Shown here in pieces: positions 26,305-35,435 of a DNA stretch of 64,000 nucleotides. Numbering within the stretch: position 1 is the stretch's first letter; each line of letters begins with the position of its first letter. Under the pieces are notes generated by a model, which did no database searches, was not told where the DNA came from, and saw only the letters and a list, made by a program, of their open reading frames with translations. The DNA is from Oscillospiraceae bacterium. GTDB lineage: Bacteria > Bacillota > Clostridia > Christensenellales > Aristaeellaceae. The DNA is taken from assembly GCA_031269355.1 (NCBI GenBank), contig JAISZG010000034.1:19911-83910 (forward strand). Reading direction: 5' to 3'. The translations under genes and the position numbers were made by a program.

Positions 26305-27867
26305 TTACGACTTACTCTGAGCCGTAACAAAGCCGACGGATTCCAGGAAACGCACAAAGCCGTTGCGTCCGGAACCGTCCTGCTTAAATACACCCGCGTC
26401 TTCAAGAACGCGCACGCATTTTTCAGCCAGCGCGTCCCTCAATATACGCTCCGCGGAATCGCTTGGCTGATCGCAGCCATATCGCTTTACCAGCGAGCTG
26501 ATCCATTCGTCGTGTTTCGCCAGAGGATCGTCCGCTTCATGCCGCGCAAAACACTTCCCGTCCGTCAGAGCAAATCTAAGCGCGTTTAGTTCCGTCATCA
26601 ACCGACCGGGCAGTATAAACATACCCATTACTTCGATTAGTCCTATGTTTTCCTTTTTTATATGATGCAATTCACTATGCGGATGAAACAACCCTAATGG
26701 ATGTTCTTGAGTAGCCCGGTTGTTGCGCAGCACCAGATCGAGAGCGTATTCATTTTTCAACCGACGCGCTATCGGCGTGACCGTATTGTGGAGAATCGAA
26801 TTCGTCCGCGCGAGTACGCCCAGCGACGGATCAGAGTATTTATTCCACGCGGTTCGAATAAGTTCCGCCATTCCAACAATCGATTGCCGATCCTCGCCCG
26901 TCAAACGCAGCGCGGTCATCGGCCAGCGCAGCATAGATACGCGTACGCGCGGATACATTGGATGCGTCGCCCTCGCGAACACATCCGCCTTTTCCATCGG
27001 GAATATATATTTCCCGCCTTGAAAATGATTATGGTTTAGTACCGATCCGCCAACGATAGGCAGATCGGCGTTCGAGCCGATAACATAATGCGGGAATCGA
27101 TCAAGAAAATCGAATAGTTTACGGAACGTAGACACGTCGATCCGCATCGGAGAATGCGTCTCCGCAAATACTATGCAATGTTCCGGAAAATATCGATATG
27201 GTGAAAACTGAAACCGCCAGCGTTCGCCATCCAATTCGATCGGCAGCGTCCGCAGCGTCTGTCTAGCGGGGAAGCCTGGTCTGCCCGCGTAACCTTCGTT
27301 TTCAAGGCAGAGCATGCAGGCGGGATATTCAGTTTCGCGAGCGCTATCGATATCCGCCAGCGCGGCGATATCCCGAGGATCCTTCTCCGGCTTGGACAGG
27401 TTGATAGTTATCTCAAGCGCTCCGTATGGTGACGGTGCAAAATACCGTTCGTTTTTGGCGATAGCAATTTCATTTATATATCCGTTAGTAACACATAATT
27501 GATTAAACCACGCGCACGCCGAATCGATGCCGGATATGCGCTCGATAGTCTCGAAGCGATTGCGAAACGCTTCCGGAGAAGGCGTGAGAAGCCCCATCAG
27601 CTTCACGCCAAACCGTTCGCGCGCAGAAGGCGAATCGCCTATAAGTCCGCGTTCTGCGGCATATGCGTTCAATGCATCCAAAGCTTCAGAAAGCGGAATT
27701 TCCTTTGCGTCGTCCAACCCATACCCATCGGTGGGCGCAGACAAACCAAACGCGTCCAGCAGTGCGTTTCGCGCGTAATTAACATCCTCTGGGGGCAGCA
27801 GCCCGACGCGCACCGCATACAGCAAAAGGGATTCCAAAGCGCTAAGCGGCGTGATAGAATCCGACAA
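26305..27867 (-). CDS. galT: UDP-glucose-hexose-1-phosphate uridylyltransferase, class 2
   Basis: A Leloir-pathway enzyme of 520 residues, the long Firmicutes class 2 GalT. It swaps UMP between UDP-glucose and galactose-1-phosphate in the cytosol. Typical segments are HSPMRIDVSTF, PHYVIGSNADLPIVGGSVLN and the catalytic-region HNHFQGGKYIFPME. TTG at 27867 is chosen because GGAGGGAG stands 6 bases upstream; the frame upstream runs through that site. It has its own consensus promoter and a very short leader. No galK or galE is in the window. Confidence 0.93.
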   Translation of the reverse strand: MSDSITPLSALESLLLYAVRVGLLPPEDVNYARNALLDAFGLSAPTDGYGLDDAKEIPLSEALDALNAYAAERGLIGDSPSARERFGVKLMGLLTPSPEAFRNRFETIERISGIDSACAWFNQLCVTNGYINEIAIAKNERYFAPSPYGALEITINLSKPEKDPRDIAALADIDSARETEYPACMLCLENEGYAGRPGFPARQTLRTLPIELDGERWRFQFSPYRYFPEHCIVFAETHSPMRIDVSTFRKLFDFLDRFPHYVIGSNADLPIVGGSVLNHNHFQGGKYIFPMEKADVFARATHPMYPRVRVSMLRWPMTALRLTGEDRQSIVGMAELIRTAWNKYSDPSLGVLARTNSILHNTVTPIARRLKNEYALDLVLRNNRATQEHPLGLFHPHSELHHIKKENIGLIEVMGMFILPGRLMTELNALRFALTDGKCFARHEADDPLAKHDEWISSLVKRYGCDQPSDSAERILRDALAEKCVRVLEDAGVFKQDGSGRNGFVRFLESVGFVTAQSKS

Positions 27868-27890
27868 AATTCTCCCTCCGTTCAACGTTA

Positions 27891-27919
27891 ACTGTATTCC
27901 GGTTTTCGTCGGCTGTCAA
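27891..27919 (-). promoter_or_regulatory. Promoter of galT
   Basis: On the minus strand, TTGACA (27919-27914), a 17-base spacer and TACAGT (27896-27891). Confidence 0.82.
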
Positions 27920-27987
27920 GTGGAAAAAAAATTGGCGAGCGGCTTGGCGGCAATAGAAAATATACGAACGACGATAAACGTGAACGC

Positions 27988-28022
27988 AAAATTCGATGCG
28001 CGATTTCTCACGCCATCGAATC
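27988..28022 (-). terminator. Terminator of the CE15-like esterase gene
   Basis: On the minus strand, ATTCGATG pairs with CATCGAAT, with an inner GCG/CGC, followed by TTTTG. Confidence 0.6.
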
Positions 28023-28066
28023 AGTTTTTTTAGCGGCTGCAGATGCGATATCGGTTTAAGCGAATC

Positions 28067-31000
28067 TCAATAGGCAAACGACAACTGCACTGGACCGCCG
28101 ATCATATTGCCTTCAGCATCTACAGAGCGGAACACGAATGCGGAAATGTCGGTTCCGGAAGCGGCGGGAGCGTCGTATACCACGCGTACGGATTCATTAT
28201 TTTCCGCCCACTGGAACGACACGCCTTTTACTCCGCTTATCGCAAGGCCAAAGTCATTGGGATTCACGGGCGCGCTGAACTCGATCGTAGCGCCGGTAGC
28301 GTCGGCCGATGCAACGGATAGAACGGCGCCGTACGCGGACTCTACCGCTTCGCTGTTCGTGGGACGAATTTCGGAAACGGGCTTCAAGTCGCCATTCTCA
28401 TCATAGTCAGAGCGCCAGTTGCCAAGGATAGGCCAGTATTCCTCGCCCTCGGGCAAACCGCTCTTCGGCGTGTTCTGAAGCAGATTCGGCTTCCAAACGG
28501 GAGTTTGCGGCGTCAAGGTTTTGTAAGTAGGACGGAAACGCATGCGCGTGGTTGTCGCGAGGGGGTTGGTTGCGTTCGGATCATACTTTTCGTATTCGAC
28601 ATCCAGTGCGATTACGTAGCCTTGGAGCGCTTCAATTTTCGCGTTGCGGATGCCGAACACAACCTTGTCGCCCAGGGGAACTCTATAACCCTCCGTATCC
28701 GGATAAAGGATTAGCGTAGCTCCGTAGGGCTGCAGATAACCGCTTTGCGGCAGCGTGGAGGTGCCTGCGTTGACCTTATTGTCATAGTCGTAGATATCCG
28801 CAGGGATTGCCTTGCCGTCGATGTAAAGGCGTACCGGGTCGGTATAGCTGTTATAGTTCACCAGCGGCGTTGTGAACGCCACGCCGGAACCAACGTCGTG
28901 ACCGAGCGCGCTGTTGTCGGAAATCGAATGACGAAGCGCGTCGTTAACGGTCCAACCGCTGATTTCGATGGTTTTGGAATCTTTGCCGCCTATTGCCGTC
29001 GCCGTATACTGGCCGGCTTTCGCCTCTGATTCCGTCAATGATATTGTGGCAATGCCGTCTTCAACATCGCCGGTGAGCTTTGTCACGCCGTCTGTCAGAA
29101 TCAGCTCCACAGTGTCCGCGTCCGTATGGAAAGTAAACGTAAGCGGCACGCCTTCGGTTACGCTGTTCGATTCGGTCCAAAGAACGTGCTTGTCGGGACG
29201 CGACCAGTCGATGTAAGCGCTGGGCAGGAAATAAGGATTGCGAGACATAGCGGCGACGCTGTCAAATGTTTTGGTCGGGAGAATTGTGCCGCTGCCGTCC
29301 GCCGCCGCCAAACCGTCGCCTTCGCCTGTAGCGGCGTTGATGGTAAGGGTTTCGTGATATTTGCGGACAAGCTCGTCAACGCCGTAGTATTCGTGATCCA
29401 TAATCGCGATCAGGTCCGGCAAATCGCGATCCTGGTTTGCGTGAGCCTGATCGCGTATGATCATGCCGATATTATCGCCCTGGCCTATGTACTCATAAAC
29501 TTCCGCCGCCGCATCCATCGTAACCACGGTGGAGGGCGAGTTTAGCCAAGCGTCCTGTCCCTCGCCCGACCAGCAAATGAAGTAGCGATTTTCCGCCGTC
29601 GTGGCGAACGCCGCAACCATAGCGTGTAGGTCGAACGGGGTGTTGTCCGCAAGGTCGGGACGAACGGTGAAGATTTGCGCGCGGTCGGAGAACCAGTGAT
29701 CTTCGCCGCTGTTCTGAATTGCGCGCTGAATGCTTTCGTTCAATCCATACGCATAATCATGAACCACGACGCCGGTTGCGCTGTTCTGAACGGGAGGTTC
29801 ATAACTGAACAGCTGACCTTCGGTTGAATAGCGGAAGCCCGTCAATCCTCCTCCGCCCGGATCGCTCAAAGCGATAATATCAAAGCGGGTGTTGCCGTTA
29901 TCGCCGGTATCATAGAAACCGCCGACGAACGCGCGCTTTGCCATATTGGAGCAGCCCATTATGGCGGAGCTGTATACGTCGATATCGGGGATAACAACAT
30001 TGGGGTGAAGAAGCGCCTTCTCTTCATCGGAGAGAAGCATATAGTTTTCAATCGCGTCAAGCGCTCGGCTTGCCATCCAACCGGTGTGCATCAAGTCGCC
30101 GCTGTCAACCTCATATGAAGTTTTGATTGTATTATCGTTATATACAATGGGATCTTCAGGAGGATAAAGGGCTTCATAGCGACTGATCTGCCCGGCGTCC
30201 GGGTTATTGCTGTCGTCAACAGCTATGTAAGCATATCCGTTTTCGATAAGCGTCCTAATTTGCTGTTCGGAAATTCCGCCAACCTGAACCAGCACAGGAT
30301 AACCCGCGCCGTTGCGGCTTGCTTTTTCATCGCGAACAACGCCGTCCACAACAGGAGGTTCTTCGGGGAAGCGAATGTTGAATTTGTGCGTTACGCCCTC
30401 TGAAGCTTCTGGGGAACGGTACGCCTCGTTGGCGGGATTCGTATCCTTTATAAGGATACTTACGGTTTTTGTAGGAAGCAGCGTTTCCGTTACTATGTCC
30501 GTATGATCTTCCCAGGTGTCGCCGTCTTCCCAGTCGGCATAATCGCCGGGGGAAACAAACGTATCTCCCGAATGCACATAGGTTTTGATCGGGCTATAGT
30601 TGGAATAATAAATGCCTTCGCCGCGGCTTGTACGATCCTGAACCGTTAGGTTATATGAACCTTCCGGAAGCGCGGGAAGCTCGGTCCAGCCGCGTGCGGT
30701 GGATTCGCCTTGATTTATATCGGCGACCCATGCATAGCTGAAGTTGTCGTTGATCGCCGTAATCGTGGTATCGCTCTTGAGCGGGTCAAGGCGGTTGCCG
30801 AACACATAGTAGCTGAGCATATCCTTGAGTTCGGCGGCGCGCGCTTCCCATTCTTCTTCCGAATCTACTCTGCCGCTACCGTTAGGATCGGCGGATTCAT
30901 TGAAGAATTCAAACAAATCAGGCAGGCTGAAATTGTCAGGAAGCGTTTCCAGGTCGCTTGGATATGGGAAATACGAACGCGGCGCTTCCGCGTTATCAAC

Positions 31001-31096
31001 CGCAGCCGATGCCGCGCCTGCGGCAAGCGCAATCGCCGACAGAGCGACAATAGCCGCAAGAGCCACGCTAAACGCGCGTTTGAGTAATTTTCGCAT
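28067..31096 (-). CDS. Secreted CE15-like glucuronoyl methylesterase, multidomain
   Basis: An exported protein of 1009 residues. The signal peptide covers residues 1-31 (ALAAIVALSAIALAAGAASA). The CE15-like alpha/beta-hydrolase core lies at about residues 60-600. The nucleophile Ser383 sits in GCSNMAK, where the family has GCSRxGK. An acid candidate Asp412 is in SDPGGGG and His552 in AHANQD, and WLNSPS and VYEYIG fit the family. The Arg after the nucleophile Ser, which contacts the uronate in known CE15 enzymes, is Asn here, so specificity may differ. The C-terminal 400 residues look like Ig-like and other beta modules. CE15 enzymes break lignin-glucuronoxylan ester bonds outside the cell. 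The ATG at 31096 has GAGGAG 6 bases upstream. The gene is divergent from a rhamnose-type sugar importer. Confidence 0.75.
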   Translation of the reverse strand: MRKLLKRAFSVALAAIVALSAIALAAGAASAAVDNAEAPRSYFPYPSDLETLPDNFSLPDLFEFFNESADPNGSGRVDSEEEWEARAAELKDMLSYYVFGNRLDPLKSDTTITAINDNFSYAWVADINQGESTARGWTELPALPEGSYNLTVQDRTSRGEGIYYSNYSPIKTYVHSGDTFVSPGDYADWEDGDTWEDHTDIVTETLLPTKTVSILIKDTNPANEAYRSPEASEGVTHKFNIRFPEEPPVVDGVVRDEKASRNGAGYPVLVQVGGISEQQIRTLIENGYAYIAVDDSNNPDAGQISRYEALYPPEDPIVYNDNTIKTSYEVDSGDLMHTGWMASRALDAIENYMLLSDEEKALLHPNVVIPDIDVYSSAIMGCSNMAKRAFVGGFYDTGDNGNTRFDIIALSDPGGGGLTGFRYSTEGQLFSYEPPVQNSATGVVVHDYAYGLNESIQRAIQNSGEDHWFSDRAQIFTVRPDLADNTPFDLHAMVAAFATTAENRYFICWSGEGQDAWLNSPSTVVTMDAAAEVYEYIGQGDNIGMIIRDQAHANQDRDLPDLIAIMDHEYYGVDELVRKYHETLTINAATGEGDGLAAADGSGTILPTKTFDSVAAMSRNPYFLPSAYIDWSRPDKHVLWTESNSVTEGVPLTFTFHTDADTVELILTDGVTKLTGDVEDGIATISLTESEAKAGQYTATAIGGKDSKTIEISGWTVNDALRHSISDNSALGHDVGSGVAFTTPLVNYNSYTDPVRLYIDGKAIPADIYDYDNKVNAGTSTLPQSGYLQPYGATLILYPDTEGYRVPLGDKVVFGIRNAKIEALQGYVIALDVEYEKYDPNATNPLATTTRMRFRPTYKTLTPQTPVWKPNLLQNTPKSGLPEGEEYWPILGNWRSDYDENGDLKPVSEIRPTNSEAVESAYGAVLSVASADATGATIEFSAPVNPNDFGLAISGVKGVSFQWAENNESVRVVYDAPAASGTDISAFVFRSVDAEGNMIGGPVQLSFAY

Positions 31097-31555
31097 CGTT
31101 TTCTCCTCGTGTAATGTAGTAGCGGTTAGTTCACAAGCAACCGCCCAAAACTTGCTGCCCCGCAATCGTGCAGGATACCGGATTTCGACAAAGTAGAATG
31201 CATTGTACTCCTTTCCTTCTTTTTTGATTTAGTATAAGCCTCAACCAAAGCAGTTTCCATATACACAATATAGATTTTTTATGCTTTCTTCATATTGCAA
31301 CCGGTTCCACTATGATCGTTTCTCCGCGAGGCGAAGTCGTTTTGCCCGGTCAAGCTAGCTGTCGCGATGCGCGTCGCGCTTTTGCTCTGCGCGGCTGTCA
31401 ATTGGCGGCGCGGATATAGGGAACCGCCCCCAACTCCAAAGATGAGGCAGGGCGATTCGCCGCGTGTAGACTGTATTGGATTGAAGTAGCCGGTCATCAG
31501 CGCGATGCTCGGCGCATTTGTTTATAATATGGCACAGCCATTTCAATTTCAGACA
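31097..31555. other. Divergent spacer between esterase and sugar transporter
   Basis: About 460 bases without a supported gene. It should hold the esterase promoter, which I could not fix. Bases about 31405-31470 (AACCGCCCCCAACTCC and GGCAGGGCGATTCGCC) look like a decayed copy of the GC-rich repeat. Confidence 0.4.
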
Positions 31556-31584
31556 TTTACAATGGCCTCTTGTATTAATATAAT
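31556..31584 (+). promoter_or_regulatory. Promoter of the rhamnose-type ABC operon
   Basis: TTTACA (31556-31561), a 17-base spacer and TATAAT (31579-31584). Transcription would begin near 31591, about 40 bases before the first gene. Confidence 0.82.
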
Positions 31585-31629
31585 ACATATGATAGCGGAT
31601 AAAATGATCCGTGTTCCGGAGGTTCGATA

Positions 31630-33129
31630 ATGCCGTCGAATGTGCTTCTCCAAATGTCGGGAATAAGCAAAACGTTTCCTGGCGTACGCGCGCTGGAAGA
31701 TGTTTCCTTCACGCTTCGCGCCGGTGAAATCCACGCGCTGGTCGGTGAAAACGGCGCCGGAAAGTCTACGTTTATTAAGGTGCTGGCGGGAGTGCACACG
31801 CCTGATTCCGGTTCGATTCGCTTGAACGATCGGCTAGTAACCCTGCGCACGCCGCTGGATGCGCAGCGGCTAGGCATTGCCGCGATACATCAGCATGCCG
31901 CGCTATATCCGGATTTGAGCGTTGAGGAGAATATATTTATTGGCCACGAATTTCTGAGAGGCGGCATCATTCGCTGGCGCAGAACACGCCGCGAGGCGAA
32001 GCGGCTGCTCGACGAGATCGGCGCGGCGATAAGCCCTTCAGAATCCGTGGGAGCGTTGTCGGTGGCAAAGCGGCAGATGGTCGAAATCGCGAAGGCGCTA
32101 AGCGTCAACGCGTGTATTCTAATAATGGATGAACCAACCGCCGCTTTATCTAAACGAGAAAGCGTAGAACTATACGAAATCAGCCGCCGCCTCCGCGCGC
32201 AGGGCACGGCGATTATATTGATATCACATCGATTTGAGGATGTATTTGGCCTGGCAGATAGAGTGACGGTGCTGCGCGATGGGCGCGGCATTGGCACGTG
32301 GGACATTGGCGATGTAGATGAATCAAAATTGGTAAACCATATGGTCGGCAGAGAGTTGACGCAATTTTATCCCAAGAAGCCGACCGCGCCCGGAAGAACG
32401 CTTCTCGAAGTGAAAGGCCTTGGCCGAATGGGTTCGTATCGAGATGTGTCGCTGTCAGTGCGCGCGGGAGAAATAGTAGGGCTGACGGGTTTGGTCGGAG
32501 CCGGACGTACGGAGGTAGTTGAAACCCTGTTTGGCGCGGCGCGCGCAGATACAGGCAGCATCAATTGGGAGGGTAAGCGGGTTCAGATACGCTGCCCTTT
32601 GGACGCAATGAGGCTTGGAATAGGTATGCTGCCGGAGGATAGACAGATAGAAGGATTGCTGCTTCCATGGTCGGTCGGGCGGAATATAACGCTGCCATCT
32701 CTTGATACGCATAGCCGCAAAGGCTTTCTCTCTGCGCGAACGGAACGCCGCGTCGCGGATCTGCACAAGGAAAAATTGAGCATTAAAGCGCCTTCCGTAG
32801 ATACGCCGACGGTATCGCTGTCCGGCGGAAACCAGCAAAAAGTCGTGCTAGGAAAATTGCTGGCTACTAAACCAAAGCTGCTGCTGCTGGACGAACCTAC
32901 AAAGGGCGTCGATGTGGGAAGCAAAGCCGCCATTTATGAGATTATGTCCGATCTGGCGGCTCAGGGCATAGGCATACTGATGGTCTCCTCGGAGATGCCG
33001 GAGGTGATGCATATGGCCGACCGCATAATTGTAATGCGCGAGGGGCGTGTTTCAGCGGCGTTTGATGCGGACGAATATGATCAAAACCGCATACTTGAAG
33101 CTATGATTCCCGTAGCTATAGGATCATAA
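31630..33129 (+). CDS. Sugar ABC transporter ATPase, RbsA/RhaT type
   Basis: A duplicated ATPase of 499 residues that powers a CUT2-class sugar importer. The first domain has Walker A GENGAGKST, signature LSVAKRQMVEIAKAL and Walker B ILIMDEPTAAL. The second has a weak Walker A (TGLVGAGRTE), signature LSGGNQQKVVLGKLL and Walker B LLLLDEPTKGVDVG, the usual asymmetry of this class. GGAGG stands 8 bases before the ATG. It is the first gene of the four-gene operon ATPase, permease, permease, binding protein. Two distinct permeases point to the rhamnose or autoinducer-2 branch; see the binding protein. Confidence 0.9.
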   Translation: MPSNVLLQMSGISKTFPGVRALEDVSFTLRAGEIHALVGENGAGKSTFIKVLAGVHTPDSGSIRLNDRLVTLRTPLDAQRLGIAAIHQHAALYPDLSVEENIFIGHEFLRGGIIRWRRTRREAKRLLDEIGAAISPSESVGALSVAKRQMVEIAKALSVNACILIMDEPTAALSKRESVELYEISRRLRAQGTAIILISHRFEDVFGLADRVTVLRDGRGIGTWDIGDVDESKLVNHMVGRELTQFYPKKPTAPGRTLLEVKGLGRMGSYRDVSLSVRAGEIVGLTGLVGAGRTEVVETLFGAARADTGSINWEGKRVQIRCPLDAMRLGIGMLPEDRQIEGLLLPWSVGRNITLPSLDTHSRKGFLSARTERRVADLHKEKLSIKAPSVDTPTVSLSGGNQQKVVLGKLLATKPKLLLLDEPTKGVDVGSKAAIYEIMSDLAAQGIGILMVSSEMPEVMHMADRIIVMREGRVSAAFDADEYDQNRILEAMIPVAIGS

Positions 33130-33176
33130 GCGTTACTTAGTATTATATATTTATTATCCCGACAGGAGGCGCCAAA

Positions 33177-34253
33177 ATGCAGCGTCCCACTCAAACCAAA
33201 CCATCGCTGGCGTTTCTGCTGGTGCGCTACCGGGAGTTTCCGCTGCTGGCAGTATTCGCGTTGCTTCTCATAGGGGTAAATCTTCGCATCCCTGGATATT
33301 TAAATAATAATTATTTAAACGTACTTAAAGGCGCGTCCATCAACATGGTTATGGCTTCCGGAATGCTGCTTGTACTGCTAATCGGGTCGATAGACATATC
33401 AGTATCAGCGACGCTCGCGCTTTCCGGCGCGATCGCCGGTATGCTTATGCGCGAGGGCGTGATCGATTCCTCCGCGCTGATGTTCGCGGCGGGGATTCTA
33501 ATAGGCGCGTCGGTAGGCGCGCTGAACGGATTATTAATGTCATACGGAAGAATTCTCCCCATAATAGTTACGCTTGGCATGAGCTATATAACCCGCGCGC
33601 TAATACCAATGGACTGGCTGCTGGGTTTGAACAAGATAGCGCGAATTAATTTAACCGACGGATTCAAAACGCTTTTATTGGATCGAGGTTTCCTGACGCT
33701 GCCCATGCTGGTGTGGATAGCCGCAGTCGTACCCGTTATTATCGGATTATTCCTGAGATACACTCGCCTGGGGCGGGATATATACGCGGTAGGCTCCAAC
33801 GAATCCGCCGCGCGGGTTCGCGGCGTTCGCGTTGAGCGCGTGAAGCTTTTCGCGCATACGGTATGCGGAGCTACCGCCGGGCTTGCCGGAATTCTTTGGC
33901 TGGGTTATTACAACGCGATTGAAAAGTCGACCGCGACGGGTGACGAGATGTTCACCATTGCGGCATGCGTGCTGGGCGGGGTATCGGTAACTGGCGGATA
34001 TGGAAAGATGACCGGCGTCGTAATAGGAGCGCTTATGATCGCGACTATAAACAGCGCGATTCCACAGCTTCGCATAGGAAGCTCTATGATAACGGAATTT
34101 ATAAAGGGGATTCTGCTGCTCGGCGCGATACTGCTCAACGTCGCGGTGCGTCGAACGGCGGGGCGCCTTGAGCGGGCGCGGGTATGGGGCGCGGGCACAT
34201 CCAATTCGGGGGCGTCGGGTGCAGAACCCCCGGCAAAAAGGAGGGTGATGTAA
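33177..34253 (+). CDS. Sugar ABC transporter permease 1, RhaP/RbsC type
   Basis: An integral membrane permease of 358 residues with about nine helices. The BPD_transp_2 family pattern is clear in LLVLLIGSIDISVSATLALS near residue 62 and VYIPPQ-like turns are absent. The loop GSNESAARVRGVRVERVKLF and the segment AACVLGGVSVTGGYG are typical. AGGAGGCG precedes the ATG. Residues about 332-355 (RARVWGAG and SGAEPPAKRR) are a translated copy of the GC-rich repeat that replaced the natural C-terminus. The stop is directly followed by the next permease start. Confidence 0.88.
   Translation: MQRPTQTKPSLAFLLVRYREFPLLAVFALLLIGVNLRIPGYLNNNYLNVLKGASINMVMASGMLLVLLIGSIDISVSATLALSGAIAGMLMREGVIDSSALMFAAGILIGASVGALNGLLMSYGRILPIIVTLGMSYITRALIPMDWLLGLNKIARINLTDGFKTLLLDRGFLTLPMLVWIAAVVPVIIGLFLRYTRLGRDIYAVGSNESAARVRGVRVERVKLFAHTVCGATAGLAGILWLGYYNAIEKSTATGDEMFTIAACVLGGVSVTGGYGKMTGVVIGALMIATINSAIPQLRIGSSMITEFIKGILLLGAILLNVAVRRTAGRLERARVWGAGTSNSGASGAEPPAKRRVM
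34172..34241 (+). repeat. GC-rich repeat copy 5, permease C-terminus
   Basis: Forward orientation: GCGGGCGCGGGTATGGGGCG, then AATTCGGGGGCGTCGGG and GCAGAACCCCCGG. It ends immediately before GGAGGGTGATG, the ribosome site of the second permease. Confidence 0.83.
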
Positions 34254-35357
34254 ATGCGAACCGTTAGACGCGCTCTCGGTCCGATACTGCGCTGGGAAAG
34301 CATGCTCGTTGTATTGCTTGCGCTGATATGCATTGTATTCAATCAACGAGACGCCTCGCAGCAGGCGGCCGGGCTGAGCCGCAGGGACGTGTTTAACTTC
34401 GCGTCGATTATACGCGGATTGCGCCCGTATATGCTCTACAGTTTCATGACGCTGGGCATGATGCTGATACTCGCCATGGGCGAGATAGATATTTCCACCG
34501 GCGCTTCCGCCGCGCTGTCGCTCGCGACTCTGGGCGTAGTATATCAGGGGCTGACCAACGCGGGAATGCCAAACGTGCCCGCGCTGATACTGGGCTTGGC
34601 TTGCTGCTTGCTATCGGGCGGTATATGCGGCGCGTTGAACGGTTGGCTTGTAACCCGCTTTAAGGAATTATATTCTATGATAATTACGCTGGCAATGCAA
34701 CTGTTCTTCCGAGGCATCGCGTATCTTCTGCTGGGCGGAGGAACGCTTACATTCCGGAACGATCCGGTATTTGATAGTTTAAAGAAGCTATATAACACGG
34801 TGGCTATAGGCTCGGTCAACGTGCCCGTGATGTTATTCTGGTTCGCTGCGCCTGCTCTTGTGTTCACCGTGTGGATACACGGCACCGTATCCGGAAGGCG
34901 CATATTCGCTCTTGGCACGAACCGCGCGTGCGCTTATTTCAGCGGAGTACGTACGGACAGCATACAATTCTGGATGTTCGCGCTATGCGGACTTATGAGC
35001 GCTGTAACCGCGATATTCTTCACAGGAGCTACGTCAAGTTCTATCCGCGCGGACGCGATGGGCGGATATGAGCTGTACGCGATAGCCGCCGCAGTGCTTG
35101 GAGGATTTTCCACATCAGGAGGCAAGGGAAGCGTGCCGGGTGTCGTGCTATCGTTAGTGATATTTGGGGTTATGAAGATTGGCCTGGGCACGCTGTACGG
35201 GTTTGCCGACAGCATGGTTAATCTTTCCGTGGGTGTAATACTTATTGCGAATACGCTTCTTTTGGGAGTAGGCAGATTCTTTCCTACCGGATGGGGACAG
35301 GGCGCCCGACGCCTGCGAATAAAACGCGGCGCAGCCTTGCATCCGCAGGGGGAATAG
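34254..35357 (+). CDS. Sugar ABC transporter permease 2, RhaQ type
   Basis: The second BPD_transp_2 permease, 367 residues, about nine helices. Diagnostic segments are GMMLILAMGEIDISTGASAA, GTNRACAYFSGVRT and AAAVLGGFSTSGGKG. It starts one base after the stop of permease 1, and GGAGG, lying at the edge of the repeat, is its ribosome site. The C-terminal tail is basic. It works as a heterodimer partner of permease 1, as in rhamnose and autoinducer-2 importers. Confidence 0.88.
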   Translation: MRTVRRALGPILRWESMLVVLLALICIVFNQRDASQQAAGLSRRDVFNFASIIRGLRPYMLYSFMTLGMMLILAMGEIDISTGASAALSLATLGVVYQGLTNAGMPNVPALILGLACCLLSGGICGALNGWLVTRFKELYSMIITLAMQLFFRGIAYLLLGGGTLTFRNDPVFDSLKKLYNTVAIGSVNVPVMLFWFAAPALVFTVWIHGTVSGRRIFALGTNRACAYFSGVRTDSIQFWMFALCGLMSAVTAIFFTGATSSSIRADAMGGYELYAIAAAVLGGFSTSGGKGSVPGVVLSLVIFGVMKIGLGTLYGFADSMVNLSVGVILIANTLLLGVGRFFPTGWGQGARRLRIKRGAALHPQGE

Positions 35358-35435
35358 CTAGCAGACAGGTATCAACCGTTCGCCGCGCGGTTCGCCGCGA
35401 TCGATATGGCAGACAAATATTAAGGAGGAATTCAC

